Positions 15,231 through 24,674 are shown, counted from the stretch's first letter. The stretch is DNA of 46,906 nt from Nitrospira sp. (GCA_002634385.1 NSJL01000030.1:1-46906); one strand, 5' to 3'. Translations and numbers: made by a program. The notes: generated from the sequence alone by a model not told the origin.

Positions 15231-16508
15231 CTACCGGAAACCCCTCCGTATCCGGATGGTGTTCGCGTGCGCTTCGAGCCCTTCGCTCTCCGCAAGGGCC
15301 TCTACGGTATCCGACAATAGGGTAAAACTTTTCCTGTCAAATTGCAAGAGACTGGTTCTCTTCACGAAATCATACACCCCCAGGGGAGAGGAGAAACGTG
15401 CGGTCCCCCCGGTGGGCAGGGTGTGGTTGGGACCGGCGGAATAGTCGCCCAGGGGTTCCGGGGTCCAGGAACCGAGGAAAACGGCACCCGCATTCCGTAT
15501 GAGGATAAGCTCGTCCCCGGGGGTGCGCGTCATGATCTCCAGGTGCTCCGGGGCGATTTCATTCGCAACTTTTACTGCATCCTTCAGGCTCTTCGTCAGG
15601 ATCACCGCACCGAATTTCTTCAGGGATTTCTTTGCGATCTCCCTCCTCGTCAGCTCTTTGAGCTGCTTCTCCACTTCACCGGATACCCGCGCCGCCAGCT
15701 CCTCCGAATCGGTGACCAGGATACTGGAAGCCATCTCATCGTGCTCCGCCTGGCTTAGCATGTCGGCAGCGATGAAGGCGGGGGTAGCGGTGTCGTCGGC
15801 GAGGATCAGGATCTCGCTCGGCCCCGCGATCATGTCGATATCCACGACACCGAAAACCGCTCTCTTTGCCAGGGCGACATAGATATTGCCGGGGCCGACG
15901 ACCTTGTCCACTTTCCGGATGGACCGGGTGCCGTACGCCATCGCCCCCACCGCCTGGGCGCCGCCGATGCGGTACACCTCCCGGATCCCCAGCAGGGCGA
16001 CGGCCGCCATGACGGAAGGGTTCACCTCGCCCCCCGGCGTAGGCACGCAGAGGGCGATCTCCTCCACCCCCGCCACCTGTGCGGGGATGACATTCATCAG
16101 GACAGTGGAGGGATAGGAGGCCTTTCCCCCCGGCACATACACGCCCGCACGGGCGAGGGGCCTGATGATCTGGCCCAGGGTAGCGCCCTCTTTTCTGAAA
16201 GACCACGACTTCTCCTTCTGCTTCTCGTGGAAGTCATAGATCCTCTCGGCGGAGAGCTCGAGGGCCTGCACCACCTTCGGGTCCGCTTTCTTTGCGTGGG
16301 CCTTGATCTCGGCGGGAGTGACCCGCAACGGGAGATCATGCCGGTCGAATTTCCGGGTGTATTTCTCCACCGCCGCGTCGCCCTTTTTTCTCACCTCGGC
16401 GAGAACGGAGTGTACCGTCTTCTCGATGTCGGGGGTAACGCCTTCCGCCCTCTTCCGGAGCACCTGCAGAAAAGCCTTGATTTCCTTGTCGGTTTTTAAC
16501 GTTCTCAT
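15231..16508 (-). CDS. hisD: histidinol dehydrogenase
   Basis: 425 aa from the ATG at 16508, the usual length; the longer frame would start almost at the vapC stop. HisD performs the last two oxidations of histidine synthesis, L-histidinol to L-histidine, with NAD+ and Zn2+. Motifs: VYVPGGKASYPSTVLMN, IDMIAGPSEILILADD, LSQAEHDEMASSILVTD, EIAPEHLEIMT and AGPNHTLPTGGTARF, with the zinc and catalytic residues in place. No other his gene is in the window, so hisD is isolated from a his operon here. It lies 71 bp downstream of vapC on the same strand. The ribosome-binding site is weak. Confidence 0.97.
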   Translation of the reverse strand: MRTLKTDKEIKAFLQVLRKRAEGVTPDIEKTVHSVLAEVRKKGDAAVEKYTRKFDRHDLPLRVTPAEIKAHAKKADPKVVQALELSAERIYDFHEKQKEKSWSFRKEGATLGQIIRPLARAGVYVPGGKASYPSTVLMNVIPAQVAGVEEIALCVPTPGGEVNPSVMAAVALLGIREVYRIGGAQAVGAMAYGTRSIRKVDKVVGPGNIYVALAKRAVFGVVDIDMIAGPSEILILADDTATPAFIAADMLSQAEHDEMASSILVTDSEELAARVSGEVEKQLKELTRREIAKKSLKKFGAVILTKSLKDAVKVANEIAPEHLEIMTRTPGDELILIRNAGAVFLGSWTPEPLGDYSAGPNHTLPTGGTARFSSPLGVYDFVKRTSLLQFDRKSFTLLSDTVEALAESEGLEAHANTIRIRRGFR

Positions 16509-16579
16509 AGTGAGGATATTATAGCACTTCGGAGGGAGGGATACCTCCCTCCTCCTTGCCGGTTCGGAACAGTTCATTG

Positions 16580-16951
16580 TTATCGGGTCTTCTTTTCATA
16601 CTTGTGCTTGAGCGTACCAGCAGCGTGCTCCAGTCTTTTGTCGAGCGTCCAGAGGGGAAGTCGCGATAAAACGGCTGAAGCGAGGAGGTGAACATCTATG
16701 TAGCCAAGCCCCATTCCCATGAGATGGTGGCTCTCGATGAAGGCAAGCACTTCTTCGTGCTCCACCGCGATTGCCATCGGGAGAGCTTCGAGAAGGGAAA
16801 GTATCAACGTTCTATTCTTAAGATTTCCACAGGCAAGCTCCCCTACGATAAATGGATGACACGCCACCTCTCCCTCATCAAGCAGACGTACTAGGCCGGT
16901 ATGCGCTTCTCTCAAGTGTAAGACCCATACGGATGTATCAACAAGGACCAT
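16580..16951 (-). CDS. vapC: VapC-type PIN domain toxin
   Basis: 123 aa from the ATG at 16951. PIN-domain ribonucleases of VapBC systems cleave tRNA or rRNA using a cluster of acidic residues. All four are visible: D5 in VLVDTSVW, the glutamate in FIVGELACG, the aspartate in GYIDVHLLASA and the one in LWTLDKRLEHAA. The start lies one base after the vapB stop, so the pair is translationally coupled. The longer frame overlaps vapB and is rejected. Confidence 0.92.
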   Translation of the reverse strand: MVLVDTSVWVLHLREAHTGLVRLLDEGEVACHPFIVGELACGNLKNRTLILSLLEALPMAIAVEHEEVLAFIESHHLMGMGLGYIDVHLLASAVLSRLPLWTLDKRLEHAAGTLKHKYEKKTR

Positions 16952-16952
16952 T

Positions 16953-17144
16953 CTACGGAGTGCCTCTTCTCGGTATGGATTTGAGCTGCTTCTCCGTCCC
17001 TCCCAACTTTGCAAGTCTCCTGCCGCTTTCTCTCGCAATCAGGGCTTCCAGTCCAAGCTTGACCAGCGTAGTTTTCTCTTTAATTCCCGTCAATCTTGAT
17101 GCCTTCTCCATAAGGCTGTTATCGATATTTAGTGTTGTCCTCAT
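16953..17144 (-). CDS. vapB: VapB family antitoxin
   Basis: 63 aa. The N-terminal strand MRTTLNIDNSLMEKASRLTG and the following KTTLVKLGLEALIARES form a ribbon-helix-helix DNA-binding domain. The C-terminal ~20 residues (LAKLGGTEKQLKSI) would wrap the toxin. It binds VapC and represses its own promoter, for which a consensus promoter and palindromic operator lie at 17172-17204. Confidence 0.9.
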   Translation of the reverse strand: MRTTLNIDNSLMEKASRLTGIKEKTTLVKLGLEALIARESGRRLAKLGGTEKQLKSIPRRGTP

Positions 17145-17171
17145 TGTTTCACCTCATAATCATAATATATG

Positions 17172-17204
17172 CATAAGTATGCTCTTATGAGGCATATATG
17201 TCAA
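17172..17204 (-). promoter_or_regulatory. vapBC promoter and palindromic operator
   Basis: On the minus strand TTGACA (17199-17204) and CATACT (17176-17181) are 17 bp apart. The inverted repeat CATAAG-N6-CTTATG (17172-17189) lies across the -10, with outer ATATATG arms extending it. This is the expected autoregulation site. Confidence 0.8.
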
Positions 17205-17218
17205 GCCATACAACGGAT

Positions 17219-17467
17219 CTATGATCTCAAAAATCCTCTGCCGCATAAAAATTTGTCCTCATGAAAATGCTCTGACAATTTCTTCAGCATTCTTTCTTCA
17301 TCTTTATTCAATCGTGCAAGTTTTTCCTTTACCGCTTCCTGGATAGCCTGGCTGCGATTCTGAAAAATATCTTTACTCACAAATGCGTCCAGCTGATCGA
17401 TATATTCCTCATCTGATGTAACCGCGATTTTTGTCTTCCCATACAACCACCTCTGGTAGTGCTTCAT
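17219..17467 (-). CDS. orphan ribbon-helix-helix antitoxin-like protein
   Basis: 82 aa from the ATG at 17467; a TTG 30 nt upstream is possible but sits in a TTGACA. KTKIAVTSDEEYIDQLDAFV followed by NRSQAIQEAVKEKLARL is a CopG/MazE-like DNA-binding fold. The C-terminus is short and basic. No toxin follows: 75 bp downstream is vapB, which has its own toxin. It may be a remnant of a MazEF-like pair, a stand-alone regulator or an antidote to a toxin elsewhere. Confidence 0.7.
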   Translation of the reverse strand: MKHYQRWLYGKTKIAVTSDEEYIDQLDAFVSKDIFQNRSQAIQEAVKEKLARLNKDEERMLKKLSEHFHEDKFLCGRGFLRS

Positions 17468-17655
17468 ACCATACTCGTGGTTTTGGGGTATTGTCAATTT
17501 GAGTTTACGATATAAACGCTCAGGTTAGCCTGTTCGAATCGATAGTGAACACGTTTCTATGCTTTGGCCGGGGAGACGACACGGTTTCTCTCCTATCCGT
17601 TGATCTTCTGTCCGTCCTTTCCGCCGGGTCTTCCGGAAGGATCGGACCCCCTCCC

Positions 17656-17683
17656 TTGACATTTCCCCGCCATGAGATAGGAT
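17656..17683 (+). promoter_or_regulatory. promoter of the entericidin gene
   Basis: TTGACA (17656-17661), a 16-bp spacer and TAGGAT (17678-17683), about 70 bp before the ATG at 17756. The remaining sequence from 17468 shows no gene. Confidence 0.65.
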
Positions 17684-17755
17684 GTAAATAGAAGACAGGA
17701 GAGAAGCCAGGACGCAATTCCCCGCAACACAAACCACCTTTTTACGGAGGGAAAA

Positions 17756-17896
17756 ATGATCAGAAAAATCGCATCGGTGGTCCTTGTTCTCTTTGCGCTT
17801 TCCGTGATGGCAGGGTGCCGCGGTACGGCCCGCGGTGTGGGAGAGGATATGGAGCATGCCGGGGAGAAGATACAGGAAAAAGCGGAAGACAAATAA
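17756..17896 (+). CDS. entericidin A/B family lipoprotein
   Basis: 46 aa, easily missed by ORF size limits. MIRKIASVVLVLFALSVMAG is followed by the lipid-modified cysteine (C21), then CRGTARGVGEDMEHAGEKI, the typical GxGxD/E...AGE pattern of entericidins. These are tiny membrane lipoproteins linked in enteric bacteria to envelope stress and programmed lysis; here only the family is supported. The start is clear: CGGAGG five bases before the ATG. A TTGACA/TAGGAT promoter lies upstream. The gene stands alone, convergent with the zinc-ribbon gene that ends at 17909. Confidence 0.88.
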   Translation: MIRKIASVVLVLFALSVMAGCRGTARGVGEDMEHAGEKIQEKAEDK

Positions 17897-17908
17897 ACGA
17901 CGGCTCTC

Positions 17909-19441
17909 CTACAGGAGCGCATTTTTCGGGAGCGCCCTCCCGGTAAAAGGGTCCACCAGGTCGGGGCCTTTTATCAAAAAGGGGAACCACACCAGCTCGG
18001 CGGCGGAAAAGGAGATCTCCTCCTTCTCTTCCGCGGTGCCGGCGCGTTGTTTCGCCCTCATGCCTTCGCGGACGAAGAGGGCCATCAGCGCTGCGTCCTC
18101 CTGGTCATAGTAGCATCCGTAGGAGATCCCGGAGCGGATTTCCGGGTCCGTGTTCTCCGAAACGGAATAGTCCGGCTGCGTGCGGGTGAGGGCAGTGGCG
18201 ATATCGGACAAGGTCTTCAGCCTGCGGTACCGGAAGGCGGGCACGAAAAAGCGGCGCGGTCCGCCGTCCCGTTCCGTCCGGAGCACCCAGAAAGGGAGAT
18301 AGGGAACAGCCTCCCCCTCTTTGACGGAGACCCGCACTGCGGCAAACCGGTACGGGACCTCCCTGAGATCGCTCCCGTAGATCTGCCATGCCCTTACACA
18401 AGCAGCGCAGAAGAAGACAACATCGTCCGGTTTGACCGGGAAATCCCCCCCGCAGTTCGGGCAGACGAGGGTGCGGAAACCGGCTGTCCGGTGCTGCGCC
18501 TCCGCCGTGGTGCGGTCGAGGGCTTCGTAGAGGGAGAGGGGGAGACCGGACGCGACCACCGCACGGGTCACGGCGTCCACAAGGGAAAGAGACCTTTTTC
18601 CCGCGCACTCCATCTCGACAACCCAGAAGGGGAAATAGACGAGGGAGAGGATTCTCCCGATTACGGCGCGATAGAGGAGACCCTCCGGCAGTTCGGTCTT
18701 CATGCCCCGGGCAAGGGCCGCTTCGATGCTCACATCGGCGGCAACGATCCTTCCTTTTGCCGAAAGCGTCTCTTTATGGAAGAGCCGGAGCGCCAGGGCA
18801 GAGGTCCGCACTCCGAGGGAGTAGATCCCCATGCCGCTCAGGGAGCAGGCGAGAAAGTTTTTCTCCAGGTACCGTTCGGCAAGCTGCAGCTCACCGGAAA
18901 AGAGATTTCCCGGCGAATCTCCCCTTGCCCGGAGGACGGATTCCATTTCTTTCAGCATTCCGGCGGAGGGGACGCCCGGAAGAGCCGTCCCGGAGGAAGA
19001 GCCCCCGCCGAAAAAAATATCCAGCAGTCCCCCGGCGAGGGGAAGCAGCAAGGAACGGTGCCGGGCATCCGTGCCGACAGCATCCGCATAAGCGGAATCA
19101 CGGGCAAAAGCCGGGGGCGTGATACTCTCCGTCCCGGGGTCCTCCATCGCCCGCTCCCAGCGCAGATCGTGCCCGGACAGGCGGTAGTACGGGATGAAGT
19201 AGAGGCGCATCCCGGCGATACGGCATTCGCCCTCTCCCCTGCTTTCCCGGGCCGTGAGCACCGAGGCCGCCGCACGGTGCTCATCGGTCTTCGGCTCCAC
19301 ATAGTAGCTCAGCACCTGCTTTCTCCCGGTGACCAGGAGGTTCGAGCCGCAGTACCGGCACTGCACCGCATTGGAGCCTTCCTTGAAATCGAGGGGCCCC
19401 CCGCAGGAGGGGCACTCGGTGGATACGTCGAGGCGCTGCAT
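17909..19441 (-). CDS. zinc-ribbon protein paired with SPFH protein
   Basis: 510 aa from the ATG at 19441 (TAGGAAAA upstream); the longer frame runs back into the SPFH gene and is rejected. The N-terminal zinc ribbon is CPSCGGPLDF...CRYCGSN (about 10-33); a second at about 345-375 reads CPNCGGDFPV...CAACVRAW. Between and after them are strand-rich regions with no named domain and no clear transmembrane segment. Its start is 5 bp after the SPFH stop, so the two are one operon and probably one assembly. Such pairs are widespread and uncharacterised. Confidence 0.75.
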   Translation of the reverse strand: MQRLDVSTECPSCGGPLDFKEGSNAVQCRYCGSNLLVTGRKQVLSYYVEPKTDEHRAAASVLTARESRGEGECRIAGMRLYFIPYYRLSGHDLRWERAMEDPGTESITPPAFARDSAYADAVGTDARHRSLLLPLAGGLLDIFFGGGSSSGTALPGVPSAGMLKEMESVLRARGDSPGNLFSGELQLAERYLEKNFLACSLSGMGIYSLGVRTSALALRLFHKETLSAKGRIVAADVSIEAALARGMKTELPEGLLYRAVIGRILSLVYFPFWVVEMECAGKRSLSLVDAVTRAVVASGLPLSLYEALDRTTAEAQHRTAGFRTLVCPNCGGDFPVKPDDVVFFCAACVRAWQIYGSDLREVPYRFAAVRVSVKEGEAVPYLPFWVLRTERDGGPRRFFVPAFRYRRLKTLSDIATALTRTQPDYSVSENTDPEIRSGISYGCYYDQEDAALMALFVREGMRAKQRAGTAEEKEEISFSAAELVWFPFLIKGPDLVDPFTGRALPKNALL

Positions 19442-19446
19442 TTTTC

Positions 19447-20571
19447 CTACTCCACCTTCTCTCCGCAGTTGAAGCAGAACTTCGTCCCGGGCGGCAGCTT
19501 GGTCTGGCAATGCCTGCATCTGAACTCGGTCTTGAGATCCAGGCCGCAGGAAGGGCAGAAATTGGCGTCTGCCGTGATATCCTTGGCGCAGCGGGGACAT
19601 TTCCTGATGGCCACCATCTGGTGGCCGCAATGGGAGCAGAAACGGCTGTCCACGGTCACTTCGCCATGGCATTTGGGGCAGTTCACCACTCCCCGGGGAA
19701 AATTTTTTTCGAGGTCGAGGGACTTGTAGAGCATGCCCGGCAGCATCATCCCCAGACCCGCTCCGAGGCCGAGCCCCATGCCGGAGGCGGCCTCCCCCGC
19801 GCCGGCGCCCCCCTCCTGCTGCACCGCGTCGCCCAGGGCCTGCACCGCCTTGAATTTGACGAACCTGTCCAGATCCCCCACCGCTTCCATGCCGGCGCGC
19901 TCGTCGATCATCTTCTGTACGTCCTCGGGGGGAGTAATGCGGCTGACATAGAGATCGCCCAGCCTCATGCCGTACTTCCTGAAGTCCTCGATCAGGCGGG
20001 CCTTTACCACCGCCCCCATCTCATCGTACTGCTTCGGGAGGTCGAAGAGGCTCTCCACCGATTCACCCAGGTAGTCATAAAAGCGCGATACGATAATTTC
20101 CCTGAGGAAATCCTCCACATCTTCCGTTCTGAAGGAGCCCTGTGTTCCCGCGAGGGAATTGATGAAGAGAAGGGGCTGGGTCACCTGCATGGTGAAGGTG
20201 CCGAAGGCCCGGAGCCGGACGATGCCCAGGGTTCTGTCCCTGAAGGCCACGGGCTCCTTTGTCCCCCAGCGCATCATGGTGAAGACCTTCAGGTTGACGA
20301 AGCAGACCTCGGCCCGGAAAGGGCTGGTAAAGCCCCACGGCAGCGCCAGGAGCTTGGTCAGGATGGGGAGGTTGTACGTGGTGAGGGTATGCCGTCCCGG
20401 ACCGAACACATCGAGCCCCTTGCCGTCCCGGAAGAAAACCGCCGCCTGGTGGGGACGCACGATCAACTGCGCGCCGAATTTAATCTCGCCGGAGCCCTCC
20501 CCGGGAAAGCGGTGGACGATCTTCCTGCCGGTTTCATCAAGCCATTCGATGACTTCCAGAAATTGAGACAT
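19447..20571 (-). CDS. SPFH (band 7) domain protein with three C-terminal zinc ribbons
   Basis: 374 aa. The SPFH domain covers about 25-230 (IVRPHQAAVFFRDGKGLDVF, GPGRHTLTTYNLP, GESVESLFDLPKQ). A Gly/Ala-rich linker (about 250-275) leads to three CxxC pairs: CPKC...CSHC, CPRC...CPSC and CRHC...CFNC. No signal peptide or membrane helix is visible. It matches the 'virion core protein-like' YdjI type, thought to form scaffolds at membranes or on foreign structures. The start follows CAGGAGTAAGAG. The downstream zinc-ribbon gene is its partner. Confidence 0.85.
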   Translation of the reverse strand: MSQFLEVIEWLDETGRKIVHRFPGEGSGEIKFGAQLIVRPHQAAVFFRDGKGLDVFGPGRHTLTTYNLPILTKLLALPWGFTSPFRAEVCFVNLKVFTMMRWGTKEPVAFRDRTLGIVRLRAFGTFTMQVTQPLLFINSLAGTQGSFRTEDVEDFLREIIVSRFYDYLGESVESLFDLPKQYDEMGAVVKARLIEDFRKYGMRLGDLYVSRITPPEDVQKMIDERAGMEAVGDLDRFVKFKAVQALGDAVQQEGGAGAGEAASGMGLGLGAGLGMMLPGMLYKSLDLEKNFPRGVVNCPKCHGEVTVDSRFCSHCGHQMVAIRKCPRCAKDITADANFCPSCGLDLKTEFRCRHCQTKLPPGTKFCFNCGEKVE

Positions 20572-20611
20572 CTCTTACTCCTGTATTCTCCGCCGGACGC
20601 GTGCCCTGCCC

Positions 20612-22048
20612 CTACAACGCCTCGACGCAGTTCTTTCCCCTGGCTTTCGCCGTGTAGAGGGCGGTATCGGCACTCTTCAGCAGGTCACCGGTATTCCGCA
20701 TTGTTCCGGTAAGGGAGGCCACCCCTATACTTACCGTAAGGGGAAAGGAAGAAGGCAGCACGGTGAATTTGTATCGGCTGATCTTCTCCCGCAGCCTCTC
20801 CGCCATGGAAACCGCATCCTGGCGGGCGGTATGAGGCATCACGACGATGAACTCCTCGCCCCCGTACCGTCCGATGGCGTCCGATTTCCTCCTGTCGCTC
20901 TCCATGATGACGGAGAGCTGGATGAGCACTTCGTCCCCGATGGGGTGCCCGAGGGTATCGTTGATCCTCTTGAAATCGTCGATGTCAAGGAGCATGATGG
21001 ACAGACTGCGGTCGTATCTCCTGCTCTCATAGAACTCCTCTTCCATCTTGTCCATGATATACCGCCTGTTATGGAGGCCGGTGAGGTGATCGGTGATGGA
21101 AAGGAGACGGAGCCGCTCCCGGTAGTCCTTCTCCGCGGTCATATCGATGAAATCAAGGATCTCCCCGATGAGCACTCCCCCCTCGCCGATCACGTTCCTC
21201 CGGTACACATAGAGGAATCTCCCGTTATACTCCAGCTCCAGGGGCTCGTTATAGAACTTTTCATAGGCCGTGCGATACACCGCACACTGGAACAGGCGAT
21301 GGAGCCTTCCGCTCCCTTCCTCCCGGCCGCACCGGGAACAGGGCACCGCGGAGGTCCAGCAGAGACAGCCCCTCTTCTCGTAGAGGGGGCACTCCCGGTT
21401 TCCGCACTCATTGATCTCCCAGCATGCACCTTCTTCGAGCGGCTTCAAGTACAGTTTTCGTATCAGATGGTCTTCGGGGAGCTCGCAAATATTTTTCCCG
21501 GTCTGGACAATCCCCTTGCCCAGCAATCTCTCCAGGGTCCGGTTGGTCTTCTCGATGGTCCCGTGCGTATTGATGTATACGATGCCGTTCACCACGCTCT
21601 GGAGAGTGGCTTCGGAGATGATCCTCTCGCGGGCGAGCCGGTCCTCCGCCTCCCTCTTCTCCGCCTTGAGCCGCATGTCCCCCAATGCTTTTTCCACACA
21701 GTGGGGCACCTTCTCCACAAAAGACATATCGGGCGTTTTTCTGATGACGTCGAAGGCGCCCTTTCTCAGGAAAGAGGCCACGCTCTTTTCGTCAAAAGGG
21801 ACGAGAATGATAACGGGAATCTCCTTTCCCGTCTCTTTCAGGCGGTGCAGGATACGGTAGCCGTCGACTTCGGGGGGGTGGTGTTCGACAAGAAGCACAT
21901 CATAGCGTCCGGACGAAAGCATTTCAAGGGCTCCCTCGCCGGTACCGGAAAGGTCCGTTTCGAAGCCCTCTCCGGCAAGGCACCCCTGGAGAGGAACCGT
22001 CCCGGTGTCGTCCGTCCGGACTATCAGGATTCTCTCTTCCCTCGGCAT
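20612..22048 (-). CDS. diguanylate cyclase with degenerate receiver and two-CW cysteine motif
   Basis: 478 aa, soluble. Residues 1-120 have a receiver fold, but the phospho-acceptor position reads VLLVEHHPPEVDG, with Glu in place of Asp, and the conserved Thr is Val (IILVPFDE). A PAS-like region follows with CWEINECGNRECPLYEKRGC and further cysteines, resembling the two-CW motif, possibly metal or haem binding. The C-terminal GGDEF domain has an intact GGEEF site and an RKSD inhibitory site five residues before it, so it should make c-di-GMP and be product-inhibited. The substituted receiver may mimic constant phosphorylation. It is transcribed alone, with a weak ribosome-binding site. Confidence 0.88.
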   Translation of the reverse strand: MPREERILIVRTDDTGTVPLQGCLAGEGFETDLSGTGEGALEMLSSGRYDVLLVEHHPPEVDGYRILHRLKETGKEIPVIILVPFDEKSVASFLRKGAFDVIRKTPDMSFVEKVPHCVEKALGDMRLKAEKREAEDRLARERIISEATLQSVVNGIVYINTHGTIEKTNRTLERLLGKGIVQTGKNICELPEDHLIRKLYLKPLEEGACWEINECGNRECPLYEKRGCLCWTSAVPCSRCGREEGSGRLHRLFQCAVYRTAYEKFYNEPLELEYNGRFLYVYRRNVIGEGGVLIGEILDFIDMTAEKDYRERLRLLSITDHLTGLHNRRYIMDKMEEEFYESRRYDRSLSIMLLDIDDFKRINDTLGHPIGDEVLIQLSVIMESDRRKSDAIGRYGGEEFIVVMPHTARQDAVSMAERLREKISRYKFTVLPSSFPLTVSIGVASLTGTMRNTGDLLKSADTALYTAKARGKNCVEAL

Positions 22049-22144
22049 GCTGCTCTACTTTACCACAAACGGAAATGCAAAAAAAGGCACGGTGCAGGGA
22101 GGGGTGCAATCCCTTTGCTCTTGGGGGAGAGGGCGAGGGGTGCA

Positions 22145-22535
22145 GGAGACACCCTCCCCTCTCTTTTCTCTGTCGTCATCCCGGCGGATCTTCTGAGCCG
22201 GGATCCAGTCCTTTTCCGAAAGACTCTGGTTTAAAGACTCTGGACCCCGGCTTTCGCCGGGGTGACGGCTTTGAAGGATTCCGACTCTCTCCGGGGTGAC
22301 GGAGTAGAGGGGCTCCGGCTTTCTCCCTGAGTGACGGATTCTGAAAGGGAGTGTGACGAGGGCAGGGGGTATCCTCTTCTCTGCAGCGAGTGTCTGGAAG
22401 AGCAGAGGGGGCCAGGACACCCTCCCCTTTCTCCCCTCCCCTCGAGGGAGGGGAATGAGAAGATCCCTTGTGATCAGGGAGGAATTCGCTCGCAAAGAAG
22501 GAGTCCTCCCCCTAGCCCCTCACCCAAGGAGCCCT
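22145..22535. repeat. dispersed intergenic repeat, copy 2
   Basis: Matches 4235-4575 in order and orientation: the CGTCATCCCGGCGGATCTTC / GCTTTCGCCGGGGTGACGG inverted pair, AGCGAGTGTCTGG, the palindromic cassette CCCCTCCCCTCGAGGGAGGG and the CTCGCAAAGAA end. Relative to copy 1 it carries a short extra stretch (GGTTTAAAGACTCT) and one additional GGGTGACGG segment. It fills most of the 22049-22617 gap, in which no gene is seen. Confidence 0.85.
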
Positions 22536-22617
22536 ATTCTTCAGAAAAAGGACAGGGACGGAGGAAAAGCCTGCCGTCCCTGTCCGGTGCTCTTTACTTT
22601 ATTACGAGTATGCCGTC

Positions 22618-24594
22618 CTACATTCTCCCTTTAAGGAGGTCATTGACCACCGAGGGATCGGCAAGGGTGGAGGTATCCCCCAGGTTCTCCACATCCCCAT
22701 GGGCGATCTTCCGCAGGATCCTCCGCATGATCTTGCCGCTCCGCGTCTTCGGAAGGCCCGGCGCAAACTGCAGCTTGTCCGGCGAGGCGATCGGCCCGAT
22801 CACCGCCCGTACATGCCCCACCAGGATCTTCTTCAGCTCCTCCGTGGGCTGCTGCCCCTCCTTCAACGTGACAAACACATAGATGCCCTCGCCCTTCACC
22901 TCATGGGGATAGCCCACCACCGCCGCCTCCGCCACCGCCTCATGGCTCACCAGCGCGGACTCCACCTCGGCCGTGCCCAGACGGTGCCCCGAGACATTGA
23001 TCACATCATCGATGCGGCCCATCAGCCAGAAGTCGCCGTCCTCATCCACCCGGGCCCCGTCCCCCGTAAAGTACCGGCCCGGGAAACGCGAGAAGTAAAC
23101 TTCCTTGACCCTCTTGTTCTCGGGGTCGCCGTACGTGCCCCGCAGCATGCCCGGCCACGGCTTGTTCACCACGAGGTAGCCCCCCTCGTTGGCTGCGGCA
23201 GGGGAGCCGTCCTCCTTCAGCACCTCGGGAACCACCCCGAAGAAGGGCCGGCTGGCAGAGCCCGGCTTCAGGGTCATGGCTCCCGGCAACGGGGTGATCA
23301 TGAACCCCCCCGTTTCGGTCTGCCACCAGGTGTCCACAATGGGGAGCTTCTCCTTGCCCACGTTCCTGTAGTACCACATCCAGGCCTCGGGGTTGATGGG
23401 CTCTCCCACGGTGCCCAGCACCTTCAGGGAGGAAAGGTCCTGTTTCTGAACCCACTGCTCCCCCTCCCGCATCAGGGCACGGATCGCCGTCGGCGCGGTA
23501 TAGAAGATGTTGACCTTGTGCTTGTCGCAGATATCCCAGAACCTTCCGGGGTTCGGATAGGTGGGGATCCCCTCGAACATCAGGCTGGTGGCGCCATTGG
23601 ACAGGGGGCCGTACACGATGTAGCTGTGGCCCGTGACCCAGCCGATATCCGCGGTGCAGAAGTGGATGTCCTCGTCATGGTAATCAAAGGTGTATTTGAA
23701 CGTCAGGTTGGTGTACAGCAGATACCCCCCCGTGGTGTGCAGCACCCCTTTGGGCTTGCCTGTGGAGCCCGAGGTGTAGAGGATGAAGAGCGGGTCCTCG
23801 GCATCCATCTCCTCCGGCGCGCAGTAGTTCGCTATGTCCGGAGCCCCCATCTCGTCATGCCACCACAGGTCCCTGCTCGGCTCCATATCCACGCCATCGG
23901 TCCGCTTCACCACGATGACCTTTTCGACGGTGGGGCATTCATGGAGGGCCGCATCGCAGTTCGCCTTCAGCGGCACCTGCCTGCCCCCCCTGACGCCCCT
24001 GTCGGCGGTGACTACGAGTTTCGCCTTACAGTCCTGTATTCTGTCCCGGAGAGCCTGGGAGCTGAAGCCTCCGAACACGATGCTGTGGATCGCCCCGATC
24101 CGCGAGCACGCAAGCATCGAGATCGCCAGCTCCGGCACCATGGGCAGATAGATCGTCACCCGGTCGCCCCTCTGGACACCATGCTTTTTGAGGACGTTGG
24201 CAAACCTGTTTACTTCATAGGCAAGCTGCTGGTAGGTATACGTTTTATAGCTTCCGTCGTCCGCTTCCCAGATGATCGCCGCCTTGTTCCGCAGGGGAGT
24301 ACAGAGATGCCTGTCGAGGCAGTTATAGGAGACGTTGAGCTTGCCGCCCTGAAACCACTTTATTTCCGGCTTCTCGAAATTCCACTCAAGAACCCTGTCC
24401 CACTTCTTGAACCAGGTGAGCTGTTTTTCCGCCATCTCCCCCCAGAAGCCATCGGGGTCCTCCACGGATCTCCTGTAGAGCCCCTCGTACTCCTCCATGC
24501 TTTTGATGTATGCCTTCCGGCTAAACTCCGCCGGCGGCGGAAACGTACGGCTCTCCTCCATCAACACCTCTATCTTCTTCCCTCCTTCTGCCAT
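22618..24594 (-). CDS. acsA: acetyl-CoA synthetase
   Basis: 658 aa, full length. It activates acetate with ATP and CoA to acetyl-CoA. The AMP-binding motif is [20 protein letters not shown]; further signatures are [35 protein letters not shown] and [12 protein letters not shown], whose Gly-Lys is the lysine acetylated to switch off Acs in other bacteria. The start at 24594 follows AAAAGGAGGAAGGAGC. It lies after actP with a 139-bp gap holding a palindrome and a likely promoter of its own. No Gcn5-like acetyltransferase is seen nearby. Confidence 0.98.
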   Translation of the reverse strand: MAEGGKKIEVLMEESRTFPPPAEFSRKAYIKSMEEYEGLYRRSVEDPDGFWGEMAEKQLTWFKKWDRVLEWNFEKPEIKWFQGGKLNVSYNCLDRHLCTPLRNKAAIIWEADDGSYKTYTYQQLAYEVNRFANVLKKHGVQRGDRVTIYLPMVPELAISMLACSRIGAIHSIVFGGFSSQALRDRIQDCKAKLVVTADRGVRGGRQVPLKANCDAALHECPTVEKVIVVKRTDGVDMEPSRDLWWHDEMGAPDIANYCAPEEMDAEDPLFILYTSGSTGKPKGVLHTTGGYLLYTNLTFKYTFDYHDEDIHFCTADIGWVTGHSYIVYGPLSNGATSLMFEGIPTYPNPGRFWDICDKHKVNIFYTAPTAIRALMREGEQWVQKQDLSSLKVLGTVGEPINPEAWMWYYRNVGKEKLPIVDTWWQTETGGFMITPLPGAMTLKPGSASRPFFGVVPEVLKEDGSPAAANEGGYLVVNKPWPGMLRGTYGDPENKRVKEVYFSRFPGRYFTGDGARVDEDGDFWLMGRIDDVINVSGHRLGTAEVESALVSHEAVAEAAVVGYPHEVKGEGIYVFVTLKEGQQPTEELKKILVGHVRAVIGPIASPDKLQFAPGLPKTRSGKIMRRILRKIAHGDVENLGDTSTLADPSVVNDLLKGRM

Positions 24595-24674
24595 GCTCCT
24601 TCCTCCTTTTTAGTAAAATTGTATCTTATCGGCTTGAGGTAGTAAATGTTACTTTTTTACACTTTCTGACCAAT

